This document shows, piece by piece, positions 1-7,041 of a stretch of DNA of 64,000 bases; position 1 is the first letter of the stretch, and each line of letters starts with the position of its first letter. This DNA comes from an uncultured Collinsella sp. (GTDB lineage: Bacteria > Actinomycetota > Coriobacteriia > Coriobacteriales > Coriobacteriaceae), in assembly GCA_905210085.1 (NCBI GenBank), contig CAJLVJ010000002.1, forward strand, positions 1 through 64,000, written 5' to 3'. The notes beneath the pieces were generated by a model. That model saw only the letters and a program-made list of their open reading frames with translations, was not told the origin of the DNA and searched no databases. Made by a program: the position numbers and the translations under genes.

Positions 1-270
1 GGCCAGCGGGGCCATAAATGGTCGAGCGCCGAGGGTCTGAACCTCACCTTCTCGCTGGTGCTCGAACCCCGGTTCCTGCCCGCCGGCGAACAGTTCCTGC
101 TCAACGAGGCCGTGGCCCTCGCTCTCACCGACACCTTCGCGCAGTTCGGCATCGCGGCGCGCATCAAGTGGACCAACGACATCTATTTCGGCGACCGCAA
201 GATGGTGGGCATGCTCATCGAACACACCTGCTCGGGCACCACACTGCAGCGCACCATCGCCGGCATCGGC
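1..270 (+). pseudogene. birA: biotin-protein ligase (BirA) fragment, both ends missing
   Basis: The frame is open from base 1. The first ~90 codons carry GQRGHKWSSAEGLNL and IKWTNDIYF...KMVGMLIE, matching the biotin/ATP-binding GRGRxGxxW and KWPND signatures of the biotin-[acetyl-CoA carboxylase] ligase catalytic core. In the family a TIAGIGxNVN stretch should follow; here TIAGIG is followed directly by unrelated sequence (KDMASRIN...). The enzyme would biotinylate carboxylase carrier domains, but only a slice of the catalytic domain is present and neither end is intact. The wording looks Bacteroidales-like to me, unlike the actinobacterial genes to the right; that is an impression. The end near base 270 is estimated from where family similarity stops. 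Confidence 0.7.
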
Positions 271-1299
271 AAGGACATGGCCTCCCGCATCAACCTGCTG
301 AACGGCCAGGCCGATGCCGCACGCACCGGCGTCGAATCGAAAATGAGCACCTACATCGCGCTCTACGCGGCCGACGATGATTCGCTGACCGCCAGCGTGG
401 AGGACTACCGGTACTATCTCGACGAACTCGCCAGCCTCACCCAGCTGGCCGCGGTCGCCGCCACCGACGCCGAATACCGGCGCTGCCTCGAACAGCTGCT
501 CAGGAGCTTCCTGACCATCAAACGCGCCATCGACACGGATGCCAGCGACATCCACGACCAGCTTGACCGCATCAACGCCATGCTCAAAGGCCAGCAGTTC
601 GGTCCCAAGCACGGCAGCCTGTCCCTGCACGCGGACGTGCGCCGTCCCGAGCGCACCTTCTGGGCGCAGCTCATCCGCGTCATCGGCACCCTGAACGATT
701 GGAAATCCGCCGACGTCAACGATTCCGACGCCTCGCGCAAGGCTTTCGCGGCCTGCGCGCCGATGGTCGGGCTGCTGCGCGCCGAACTCGCGCAGGTCAA
801 GGACGCGAACGGCGTGAAAAGCTACGGCGCCCGCAACCTCGACCCGCGTTGCCGCTCGTCCTTCTACGCCATCGTGCATCATGCCGACGGCCCGGATGAA
901 CGCATCACCTCCACCGGCGGCCGTTCGGGCGGCGCCTTGCAGGAGCTTACCTCATTCGTATACGGCGCGGCGCTCATCTACCTGCTCGGCGGCGGCCTGA
1001 CCAGCGAGCCCTCGTACACCACGCTCGCCAAGCACACGAATGCCGCCTACCTCATCAAGGCCGACGGCCGTTACACGCAGCGCGCCCTCACGGTGCTGCC
1101 GCGCCTCGGATTCCAGGTCATCGTCTCCGCCCCGGAAAGCAAGACCGGCGAAATCCTCGAGGTCTCCACCAAGGCCTACGTGACCTACAAGGACCCCGAC
1201 ACCGGCCTCACCTCCCTGCGCGAGGCCGTGCTGCATCAGAATGACATGGACGATGAATCATCGTCGGATATATTGAAGGATGACGGGGTTGCCGAATGA
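271..1299 (+). pseudogene. jetC: C-terminal part of JetC, the MukB/SbcC-like ATPase of a Wadjet system
   Basis: About 340 codons, in frame with the BirA fragment. They show a coiled-coil-like helical stretch, then RNLDPRCRSSFYAI, the ABC signature-like STGGRSGGALQELTSF, and LGFQVIVSAPESKTGEI near the end. This is the layout of the C-terminal head of JetC, the SMC-like ATPase of Wadjet (JetABCD/MksBEFG) plasmid-defence condensins. The N-terminal Walker A head is absent. Before IKADG, where family members have a hydrophobic-DE Walker B, the sequence reads HTNAAYLIKADG, without the acidic pair. A jetD-like ORF follows 61 bases later in the usual order. Codon use is very GC-rich and suggests Bifidobacterium-like origin (impression). 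It cannot function without its N-terminal half. Confidence 0.72.
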
Positions 1300-1360
1300 G
1301 CAGTCCTGGCGTCGCCGGTATTAAGACGATTCGGTTCGACTCGACGATGTTCGAAAGCAG

Positions 1361-2120
1361 GTGATGGGAACTATGGTCGGCATGAAAGACATCGCTGCGA
1401 TCACCACATGCGTGAAGAAACATATGCGTTCACATATGTACGACATCGAACCGGCATGGCCATTTCCCGTGCCGGTGGGATTGCCGGACCAAGCATTTTT
1501 GGAAACCAATGCGATTGCGGTGCATGACAACAACAATGAGATACGGCAATGGGCAAGCAAGAATGGTTGCGAAATCATAACCAAGCATCGCACCATAGGC
1601 ACCTCTGTCGAGCTGATCTCCAAAGTCGTCGTTCCTGACGAATCAATAGCCATGCGTGTGGTTGGTCGTACGCTGGCGGCGGAATGTCGCGAAGCGCGCC
1701 GCCGCATAGCATGTCTGGTTGCTGCTTGTGACGTTGCTCCGGAAACAATCGAATCGGCCGCTCGCATGACAGGCCATGAACAGCCTGACGACTTCGATCT
1801 GCTTGTCAGCGCAGTTCGATATTTCAGGCATCATGACGTGACCGGTATGACGCCGCGACAGATTCCACTGACAGGATTCAGCGGCAAATGGCTGAATGAG
1901 TCAAAAACCAATCGTCGTAAGGCCATTTGCCGACTGCTCGGTGTCGAAACGTTGGGTCTGTCAAAACGGCCGACCGAACTGCGGTTCCGTTATCTCGATC
2001 CGGTCCGCGACGATGCTGAGCTCGAACGCATCATATGGTGTCCGTGGGAAGGCGAAGCGTTATCCGGCATTAAATATGCTGTCATCGTTGAGAACAAAGA
2101 CACGTATCAGACTATGCCGC
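1361..2120 (+). pseudogene. jetD: JetD-like Wadjet nuclease subunit, Toprim end missing
   Basis: An N-terminal DUF3322-type region (WPFPVPVGLP, then TKHRTIGT, then RQIPLTGFSGKWLNESKT, then LRFRYLDP) leads to YAVIVENKDTYQTMPP. That is the start of the Toprim-like DUF2220 domain, whose glutamate (VEN) binds metal. JetD is the nuclease that cuts circular DNA recognised by the Wadjet condensin. The similarity stops about codon 253 and the frame runs without a break into the tail of an ABC transporter ATPase, so the catalytic domain is truncated. Start chosen at GTG 1361, downstream of AAAGCAGG; ATG 1364, 1373 and 1382 are alternatives. Codon use is less GC-biased than in the JetC fragment. Confidence 0.7.
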
Positions 2121-2242
2121 CGATTGCGCAGGGCATCTGCTCCGAGAAGCTTCCCGAGTTTAAGGAAGTTGCCCCGGGCCACTGCTGCGCCTGCCACTTC
2201 GCGGAGCCGTTCCCGATCAAGGAATCGCACATCGACCTGTAG
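2121..2242 (+). pseudogene. C-terminal tail of an oligopeptide/dipeptide ABC transporter ATPase
   Basis: The last 40 codons of the frame, from IAQGICSEKLPEF through KEVAPGHCCACHF to the stop, match the Cys-containing C-terminal extension of DppD/OppD/DppF/OppF-type ATPases (pattern CP.A...C....P....V..GH..ACH). This tail belongs to cytoplasmic ATPases that energise peptide import. No nucleotide-binding domain precedes it, so the rest of the gene is missing from this contig. It probably marks the true left edge of the host chromosome segment, since the following palindromes and tRNA resemble the rest of the window. Junction placed at about base 2120 because CCGCCGATT could belong to either parent. 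Confidence 0.68.
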
Positions 2243-2256
2243 TCGGTTGTCTGTCC

Positions 2257-2388
2257 GGGCCCGTGCTGGACTTAGTTTTCAGAACGTCCTCGACCATGGA
2301 AACCCCCTTATCCTGCTCCTTCGGAGCTGCGGATAAGGGGGTTTCCTGGTCTGCGGAATGTTCTGAAAACTAAGTCCAGCACGGGCCC
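2257..2388. repeat. long nested palindrome (29-nt outer arms)
   Basis: Outer arms at 2257-2285 and 2360-2388 are perfect reverse complements (29 nt, beginning GGGCCCGTGCTGG). Inside lie a second pair at 2298-2313 and 2331-2346 (GGAAACCCCCTTATCC and its complement) and a small CTCC-TTCG-GGAG hairpin at the centre. The whole ~130 bases could fold as a single cruciform or RNA hairpin. It follows the ABC ATPase stop and could act as a terminator or be a palindromic mobile repeat; no T-run follows. Confidence 0.85.
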
Positions 2389-2453
2389 TGCGGTAACTCG
2401 GCAGGGGGAGTGCGATTCCTCGATCGCTCACTTAGTTTAATAAGAAATTGAGC

Positions 2454-2508
2454 GAGGCCGGAGCTTTAGCTCCGGCCTCCCCATATAAGGGCTCGGCAAA
2501 GCCGAGCC
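2454..2508. repeat. two small tandem hairpins
   Basis: GAGGCCGGAGC at 2454-2464 pairs with GCTCCGGCCTC at 2469-2479, and GGCTCGGC at 2490-2497 pairs with GCCGAGCC at 2501-2508. They sit between two larger palindromes, and no ORF spans them convincingly. Their role is unknown. Confidence 0.7.
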
Positions 2509-2569
2509 ACCAAATTTGCATCAGCCCCCAGAACATGTTTGAGAACTGTGCCTGAAGTACGTATTTGCA

Positions 2570-2694
2570 GGCCCCGTATCGGTGGTGCCTCCCGGCGCAT
2601 TCCGCAGGGGGAGCGATATTTTGCAGCATGAAGTGCGCAGCAAAATATCGCTCATGCCCGAGGACGCGCTGGGAGGCAACACCGATACGGGGCC
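2570..2694. repeat. second long nested palindrome (24-nt outer arms)
   Basis: Outer arms at 2570-2593 and 2671-2694 (GGCCCCGTATCGGTGGTGCC type) are complementary apart from one mismatch (GTGGTGCC against GGCAACAC). Inner arms at 2611-2624 (GAGCGATATTTTGC) and 2640-2653 are perfect. The architecture is the same as in the 2257-2388 element but the sequence is unrelated. Confidence 0.8.
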
Positions 2695-2732
2695 GGACAT
2701 ATCGATTTACCGGCGCATTTACAAATTCGTAA

Positions 2733-2780
2733 ACTTTTTTCAAAAAAGTGCTTGCACAGTTCTCGAATCATAGGTTATTA
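2733..2780 (+). promoter_or_regulatory. promoter of tRNA-Leu with palindromic upstream element
   Basis: The 17-nt palindrome ACTTTTTTCAAAAAAGT (2733-2749) lies two bases before a -35 hexamer TTGCAC (2752-2757), followed by a 17-base spacer and -10 TTATTA (2775-2780). The identical arrangement precedes the tRNA-Gly/Val pair at 6207-6254. The tRNA begins about 58 bases after the -10. Confidence 0.75.
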
Positions 2781-2838
2781 TCTTCCTCGTTGAACGCGCG
2801 GGTCCAACAAAACGAGCTGCGAATCAACAGCATAGCAT

Positions 2839-2925
2839 GTCGGAGTGGCGGAATTGGCAGACGCGCTAGCTTGAGGTGCTAGTGACCGCTTTTTGGTCAT
2901 GCGGGTTCAAGTCCCGCCTCCGACA
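2839..2925 (+). tRNA. tRNA-Leu (anticodon GAG)
   Basis: Acceptor stem GTCGGAG (2839-2845) pairs with CTCCGAC (2918-2924), with discriminator A and an encoded CCA (2926-2928). The molecule has a long class II variable arm (TGACCGC...TGGTCA type), a T arm GCGGG-TTCAAGT-CCCGC and anticodon loop CTTGAGGT, giving anticodon GAG and decoding CUC/CUU leucine codons. The long variable arm is diagnostic for Leu. Confidence 0.95.
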
Positions 2926-2940
2926 CCATCGCATTTCAGA

Positions 2941-2962
2941 AGCCTCTTCGGAGGCTTTTTTG
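2941..2962 (+). terminator. intrinsic terminator after tRNA-Leu
   Basis: AGCCTC-TTCG-GAGGCT (2941-2956) followed by a run of Ts. It is the expected end of the tRNA transcript; the next gene begins only ~26 bases further on, so that gene may depend on read-through or on a promoter inside this short gap. Confidence 0.9.
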
Positions 2963-2987
2963 TTACCGATAGACGGTGAGGTCCACG

Positions 2988-4571
2988 ATGGAAACGCTTG
3001 AGCGCAACGAGTGGGCAGACGTTGCCCAACTGGTCGAGATCACGAGCGATGCTGTCATCATCTGTGAGCTCGACGGAACCATTCTGCATGTGAATAATCG
3101 TTTGCTCGACCTGATGTGCGAGGAACGCGCTGACGTCATCAGCGGTGATGTCAAAGACGTTCTGTACTCGTCTGCCTTTGAGCGCGCGACCGAACATCGC
3201 CTGCCGTTTGAGACCGATGGCTCCGAGAGCGAGCTGATGCTCAAGCTGAGCGACGGGTCTTTTATTCCCGTCTTGGTTCGCGCGGGTTCCGTTACGCCTC
3301 CGCGTATCTTTGGACGTCGTGCACCGCGTGTCCTGGTGGCGCTTCACAGCATCGAAGAGCAGTATTCCCACGATCGTCAGCTCAAACGTGCGCTATCGGA
3401 GCTTAGGGTGGCGAATAAACGCCTTTCGGGTACCCTTTCAGTCATTATGAGTACCGTGGGCTCCGATGAGCTCCCCAGCTTGCTCGATACCGTTTTGAAT
3501 CAGCTCGTTGGAACGCTCGATGCCTCCGGTGCGGCTATCTATTTTTCCGAGAGCGGCGGCTTTAAGCTCCGCGGTGTTTCTAAGGAGCTTGAGGACAGCT
3601 ATCTGCCCGAGTTTATGCCGTACGGCACGGGCATTCCGACCTACGTACTTCGCGAGTCGCGTGCCTGTCGCCTGTCGATCCAGCAGGACCTTGAGGGCGA
3701 CCGGGTTGCTTCGGGTATGTTCATGGATTTGGACAATCGTTCCAAGCACTTGCTGCGCGTGCAGGATATGCCCCCGTATCGCAGCGAGATCTGTCTTCCT
3801 GTGTTTTACGGCACGCAGGTCCTTGGCGTGTTGGAAGTTGGCTGGAAACGCCCCCAGGTGCCACTTGCCTATGACGTGAACGTGCTCGAGGTCATCTGCG
3901 ATTACCTGTCTATTCAGCTGGTCGGCATGGCGTCGAGCTTACGTTCGCGCCGCACGGCGGAGCTCGGCCGCTCGCTCAATTTGCTGCGCGACGAACTGTT
4001 TACCTATCTCGATGATCCCGTTGCCGCCTCGCGAGCGGTGTCGACGGAAATCTGCACGGTGCTCAATTGTCATTTCTGCCCCGTGGAGTATGATGCGGGC
4101 CTCGAAACCTATGTCATCGATTTTGAGGGCGGCAGTCGTGTGCCGTTGCCGGGCGATCCGGAGTCGCTCTTCTTTTCCACCACCGCACCAGCTGCGCGTT
4201 TGGGGGTCGCTTCCGATGGTTTTGAGCCGTCGGTGCTGGGCGGTGCGAGTGCTGATGATCTTAAGCATGTGCGCTTGACCCGCGTCGACGAATCCATGCC
4301 TATGGGCGGATGGTTGAGGGCTCATGGCCTGCCGTGCCAGGGCCTCTATGTCGATTCCGGCTTCGAGGCGGGACGCGTTCGCTCGGAGGGCGGCGGTCGG
4401 CGGAACAACGATGCGATCGTTCCCGCTGATATCGCCAAGGGGCCGACGAGGCGCGCTTTGCTGCTCCGCGATGGCAGCCAAGAACCAATTGACGACCTTG
4501 AATACGACTACCTGGTGCATCTGGCGCATGACTTTGAGCTGATCTATGAAGGCGAGTCTCAAAAGCGCTAA
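2988..4571 (+). CDS. PAS-GAF sensor part of an RsbU/RsbP-like phosphatase, ended early by an in-frame TAA
   Basis: 527 residues. An N-terminal PAS-like domain (~10-125, AVIICELDGTILHVNNRLL) is followed by a short helical linker (~125-150), a GAF-like domain (~155-310) and a second GAF-like region (~325-510). It ends EGESQKR-stop, and the bases after the TAA continue in the same frame as ERHIAQTLQIGM, the usual lead-in to a PP2C/SpoIIE phosphatase domain. The family normally has sensor and phosphatase in one protein, so TAA 4569-4571 looks like a nonsense mutation. ATG 2988 was chosen because GGTGAGG lies just upstream; GTG 2976 lies inside that Shine-Dalgarno. Intact relatives dephosphorylate an anti-anti-sigma (STAS) factor in response to a signal. 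Confidence 0.8.
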   Translation: METLERNEWADVAQLVEITSDAVIICELDGTILHVNNRLLDLMCEERADVISGDVKDVLYSSAFERATEHRLPFETDGSESELMLKLSDGSFIPVLVRAGSVTPPRIFGRRAPRVLVALHSIEEQYSHDRQLKRALSELRVANKRLSGTLSVIMSTVGSDELPSLLDTVLNQLVGTLDASGAAIYFSESGGFKLRGVSKELEDSYLPEFMPYGTGIPTYVLRESRACRLSIQQDLEGDRVASGMFMDLDNRSKHLLRVQDMPPYRSEICLPVFYGTQVLGVLEVGWKRPQVPLAYDVNVLEVICDYLSIQLVGMASSLRSRRTAELGRSLNLLRDELFTYLDDPVAASRAVSTEICTVLNCHFCPVEYDAGLETYVIDFEGGSRVPLPGDPESLFFSTTAPAARLGVASDGFEPSVLGGASADDLKHVRLTRVDESMPMGGWLRAHGLPCQGLYVDSGFEAGRVRSEGGGRRNNDAIVPADIAKGPTRRALLLRDGSQEPIDDLEYDYLVHLAHDFELIYEGESQKR

Positions 4572-4604
4572 GAGCGTCATATCGCTCAGACGCTTCAGAT
4601 TGGC

Positions 4605-5333
4605 ATGAGAAATTCGCTTGGTGACGTTCCGGGCATTGCAACCGATTCGGTATACCTATCGGCAACGAATTCTGCGTTGGTCGGCGGCGACTTCTATACG
4701 CTTGCCCGTCTTCCCGACGATTGTGCCGTAATGATTTTGGGCGATGTGTCCGGCAAGGGGATTGAGGCGGCGTCGATGTCGGCACTCGTCAAGACGGCGC
4801 TGACGGCCTATGCCTGGGAGGGTGCAGGGCCTGCCCGTATGGCACGCTCGCTCAATAGCATGCTCATGGGCTTTTCGAGGGTCGAGACGTTTGTGACGGC
4901 GTTTATCGCCAAGATCGATCTTAAAGCGGGCCGCGCTACTTATTGCTCTGCGGGACATCCTCCCACTATGGTCATTAGGCCGTCGTCGACGCCGCGTGGC
5001 GGCGGCGAGACCTGCGGGGGAGAAGTGGAGCTCCTTGGGTGCCAATCGGGCGTGATCGGTGCCTTTGAGAGCATGGTCTACGAGACGGGCGTGTTTACAT
5101 TCGCTCCTGGTGACATGCTATTTATGTATACCGACGGAACAATCGAAGCACGTGATCGCTCGGGTGCTTTCTTTGGCGAGCAGCGCCTTCGTGACCTTCT
5201 GCTCTCTGTCTCGGGTGAGGGCGTATCGGGAATCTGCGGTAAGGTCTTGGGCGAGCTTGATCGCTTTACCGAGTCGGCGCTGGACGATGACATCGCGCTG
5301 GTCTCCCTTGAGTTTTTACGGGGTCGATCGTAG
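4605..5333 (+). CDS. PP2C/SpoIIE-type serine phosphatase domain, separated from its sensor by a stop codon
   Basis: 242 residues forming a complete PPM/SpoIIE phosphatase: GGDFYTL, GDVSGKGIEAAS, CSAGHPPTMV, MYTDGTIEARD and DDDIALVSL keep the metal-binding aspartates. The frame is the same as the preceding PAS-GAF gene and is open back to base 4572. ATG 4605 lacks a clear Shine-Dalgarno, which supports the view that it was once translated as one polypeptide. It may still be made by reinitiation or stop-codon read-through. Its likely target is the phosphorylated serine of the STAS domain encoded next, so the pair would form a partner-switching module controlling an alternative sigma factor located elsewhere. 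Confidence 0.8.
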   Translation: MRNSLGDVPGIATDSVYLSATNSALVGGDFYTLARLPDDCAVMILGDVSGKGIEAASMSALVKTALTAYAWEGAGPARMARSLNSMLMGFSRVETFVTAFIAKIDLKAGRATYCSAGHPPTMVIRPSSTPRGGGETCGGEVELLGCQSGVIGAFESMVYETGVFTFAPGDMLFMYTDGTIEARDRSGAFFGEQRLRDLLLSVSGEGVSGICGKVLGELDRFTESALDDDIALVSLEFLRGRS

Positions 5334-5414
5334 GTCACGACGCCTGACGGGCGAAATCTGCGCGGTTGCAGATACGTGTGCATCGAGCGAGCTCTTTTGG
5401 GGAACCATGGTCGT

Positions 5415-6161
5415 ATGAATGAGTGGAATGACATAGCGGTTTTGACGCCACCGGGCGATATCGACATCGCCTCGGTGCCCGCACTGCGCCGACGGTTGGA
5501 TAATTTGATCGACCGGGGCGTGCGTCGTGTTGTCATCAATTGCCAGGCCGTGGGCTTTATCGACTCGACGGGTTTGGCGTTTTTGCTTACACGTGCTAGA
5601 GAGCTTATGAGGCATGAGGGACTGCTTTCGCTCGTTAACGCCTCCGATGGGGTCGTTCGCTTTTTGGAAATTGCCCGACTTGTCGACATCCTGCATGTCG
5701 CGGGCCCGGCGCGGGAGTCGATTCCCGCCATTCCGGTGGGGGAGTTGCCGCGATGGAGCAAGAGCGTCGAAGTGCAGCGAGGCATCGAGAATCTCCCGTA
5801 TTATCGGCACCGTGTGGCCGAGCTCCTCGAATCGCTTCCCCTGAGGCGTGATGAGCGCTATGACGTCGCATTGGCGTTGGGGGAGGCATTGGGTAACGCA
5901 TATGACCATGCGGGCGGTGTTGGCTGCATCCTGACGGTTCAGGCCTATGGGGACCGTGTTGTGCTCGAGGTGCTTGATCGGGGCGCTGGCTATTCTATCG
6001 ATGGGGCGAGCGAGCCGGTGGCATCCGAGGAACGCGGACGCGGTATCAAGCTTATGCGCATGCTCGTCGATAACGTGGAGGTTGCCCGTCGCACGGATGG
6101 CGCTGGCACACGCGTTCGGATGGTGAAGCTGTTTAGCTCGGCATTGGAATCGTGCGCATAG
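5415..6161 (+). CDS. fused STAS (anti-anti-sigma) and HATPase_c (anti-sigma kinase) protein
   Basis: 248 residues. Residues ~1-105 form a STAS domain with the phosphorylatable serine motif FIDSTGLAFL, as in SpoIIAA/RsbV. Residues ~120-245 form a GHKL kinase domain as in RsbW/SpoIIAB: N box EALGNAYDHAGG, G1 LDRGAGY, G2 ERGRGIKLMRMLVD. The two partners are usually separate proteins that switch binding; here they are one chain, so regulation may be intramolecular or use another partner. ATG 5415 begins just before the STAS core; GTG 5376 would add 13 residues. It lies 81 bases after the phosphatase gene on the same strand. No sigma factor gene is visible nearby. Confidence 0.82.
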   Translation: MNEWNDIAVLTPPGDIDIASVPALRRRLDNLIDRGVRRVVINCQAVGFIDSTGLAFLLTRARELMRHEGLLSLVNASDGVVRFLEIARLVDILHVAGPARESIPAIPVGELPRWSKSVEVQRGIENLPYYRHRVAELLESLPLRRDERYDVALALGEALGNAYDHAGGVGCILTVQAYGDRVVLEVLDRGAGYSIDGASEPVASEERGRGIKLMRMLVDNVEVARRTDGAGTRVRMVKLFSSALESCA

Positions 6162-6206
6162 CGCCTTGACTTGGCGTTATTTACCTGCATGAACTTGCTT
6201 TGGGCA

Positions 6207-6254
6207 ACTTTTTTGAAAAAAGTACTTGCGTCTTTAGGACAACTCGCGTAAATT
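6207..6254 (+). promoter_or_regulatory. promoter of the tRNA-Gly/tRNA-Val pair with palindromic upstream element
   Basis: ACTTTTTTGAAAAAAGT (6207-6223) sits two bases before TTGCGT (-35, 6226-6231), then 17 bases to TAAATT (-10, 6249-6254). The element differs only at the central base from the one upstream of tRNA-Leu. Confidence 0.75.
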
Positions 6255-6266
6255 AATAACCCGCAA

Positions 6267-6339
6267 GCGGACATGGCTCAGTTGGTAGAGCACAACCTTG
6301 CCAAGGTTGGGGTCGCGGGTTCGAGCCCCGTTGTCCGCT
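6267..6339 (+). tRNA. tRNA-Gly (anticodon GCC)
   Basis: Acceptor GCGGACA (6267-6273) pairs with TGTCCGC (6332-6338), with discriminator T and encoded CCA at 6340-6342. The anticodon arm CAACC-TTGCCAA-GGTTG gives GCC. The D arm (GCTCAGTTGGTAGAGC) and T arm (GCGGG-TTCGAGC-CCCGT) are canonical. Confidence 0.95.
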
Positions 6340-6344
6340 CCATT

Positions 6345-6416
6345 GGGCGTTTAGCTCAGGGGGAGAGCGCTTCCCTGACACGGAAGAGGTCAGAAGTTCA
6401 AATCTTCTAACGCCCA
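6345..6416 (+). tRNA. tRNA-Val (anticodon GAC)
   Basis: Acceptor GGGCGTT (6345-6351) pairs with AACGCCC (6409-6415), with discriminator A and encoded CCA at 6417-6419. The anticodon arm CTTCC-CTGACAC-GGAAG gives GAC. It starts three bases after the CCA of tRNA-Gly, so both come from one transcript. Confidence 0.94.
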
Positions 6417-6427
6417 CCAAATGTTCG

Positions 6428-6462
6428 CAGTCCAGAGGCTTTGCTTCTGGACTGTTTTGTTT
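6428..6462 (+). terminator. terminator after the tRNA pair
   Basis: AGTCCAGA (6429-6436) and TCTGGACT (6446-6453) form a stem with loop GGCTTTGCT, followed by GTTTTGTTTT. It ends the tRNA-Gly/Val transcript. Confidence 0.8.
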
Positions 6463-6768
6463 TATGCCGCCAAACATGCCAGCAAATTTTGATCCAAGGT
6501 CTGTATGCGATGGTCTTCGTATCCCGTAGGGGTGCCGGCAGATTGCATACGTCCTGGCCGAGCGTGACCGCAACATGTTGGTCAAGCATAATCTTTTGGA
6601 TTCTTTTGGCGTGAGTGGCTTGGTTTTAGTAGGATTTGTCAGTGGCTTGACTAAGGGGGTTTTATAGCTGCCATGCAGGTAGCCGTGTTGGTAACGTTTT
6701 ACCGACTTGTCAAATACCCCTCATTTATAATGCGTCTGCAAAATGACTAATTGCTTTGACCTGCTGAA
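6463..6768. other. non-coding stretch upstream of nrdD
   Basis: No convincing coding region or stable repeat was seen here. A TATAAT hexamer occurs at 6726-6731 without a well-spaced -35. The rest probably belongs to the promoter region of nrdD. Confidence 0.5.
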
Positions 6769-6818
6769 ACACTATATGTTGTGTTTGACCTAAAAAAAGA
6801 ATACAGGATATAGATGCA
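6769..6818 (+). promoter_or_regulatory. nrdD promoter with NrdR boxes
   Basis: ACACTATATGTTGTGT (6769-6784) closely matches the 16-nt NrdR box (ACACTATATATTGTGT type). A weaker second copy, ACAGGATATAGATGCA, lies at 6803-6818, 34 bases on. Between and across them is a promoter: TTGACC (6785-6790), 18-base spacer, TATAGA (6809-6814). NrdR bound to the pair would cover both hexamers, giving ATP/dATP-dependent repression of the reductase operon. A ~220-base leader follows before the nrdD start. Confidence 0.8.
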
Positions 6819-7041
6819 TCTTTGTCGTATGATAGATGGCGGACAGAGAACGAAGACCTTAATTGCCTCTTTTGAACGTGTCCTTGAGCCGCTTGATCGG
6901 CTCCTGGGAATGTCCGCATAGAGGCTTATGGTTTATCGAGAACACAGATTGCGCGACGGCGCCGCAAGACAGGGGCAAGCCCTGCCGGGCATCGTTTGGC
7001 TCTGAAGCGCAATGAGGCTACGACGCGAAAGAGGCAAGAGG

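Noticed and set aside
6253..6585. 110-codon minus-strand ORF containing RRFELLTSSVSGKRSPPELNA and SNPRPQPWQGCALPTEP
   Set aside because: It is the reverse of the tRNA-Gly and tRNA-Val genes, a well-known false ORF pattern.
6820..7041. Riboswitch in the nrdD leader
   Set aside because: The leader is long and has GC-rich inverted segments but no core motif of a known class could be recognised.
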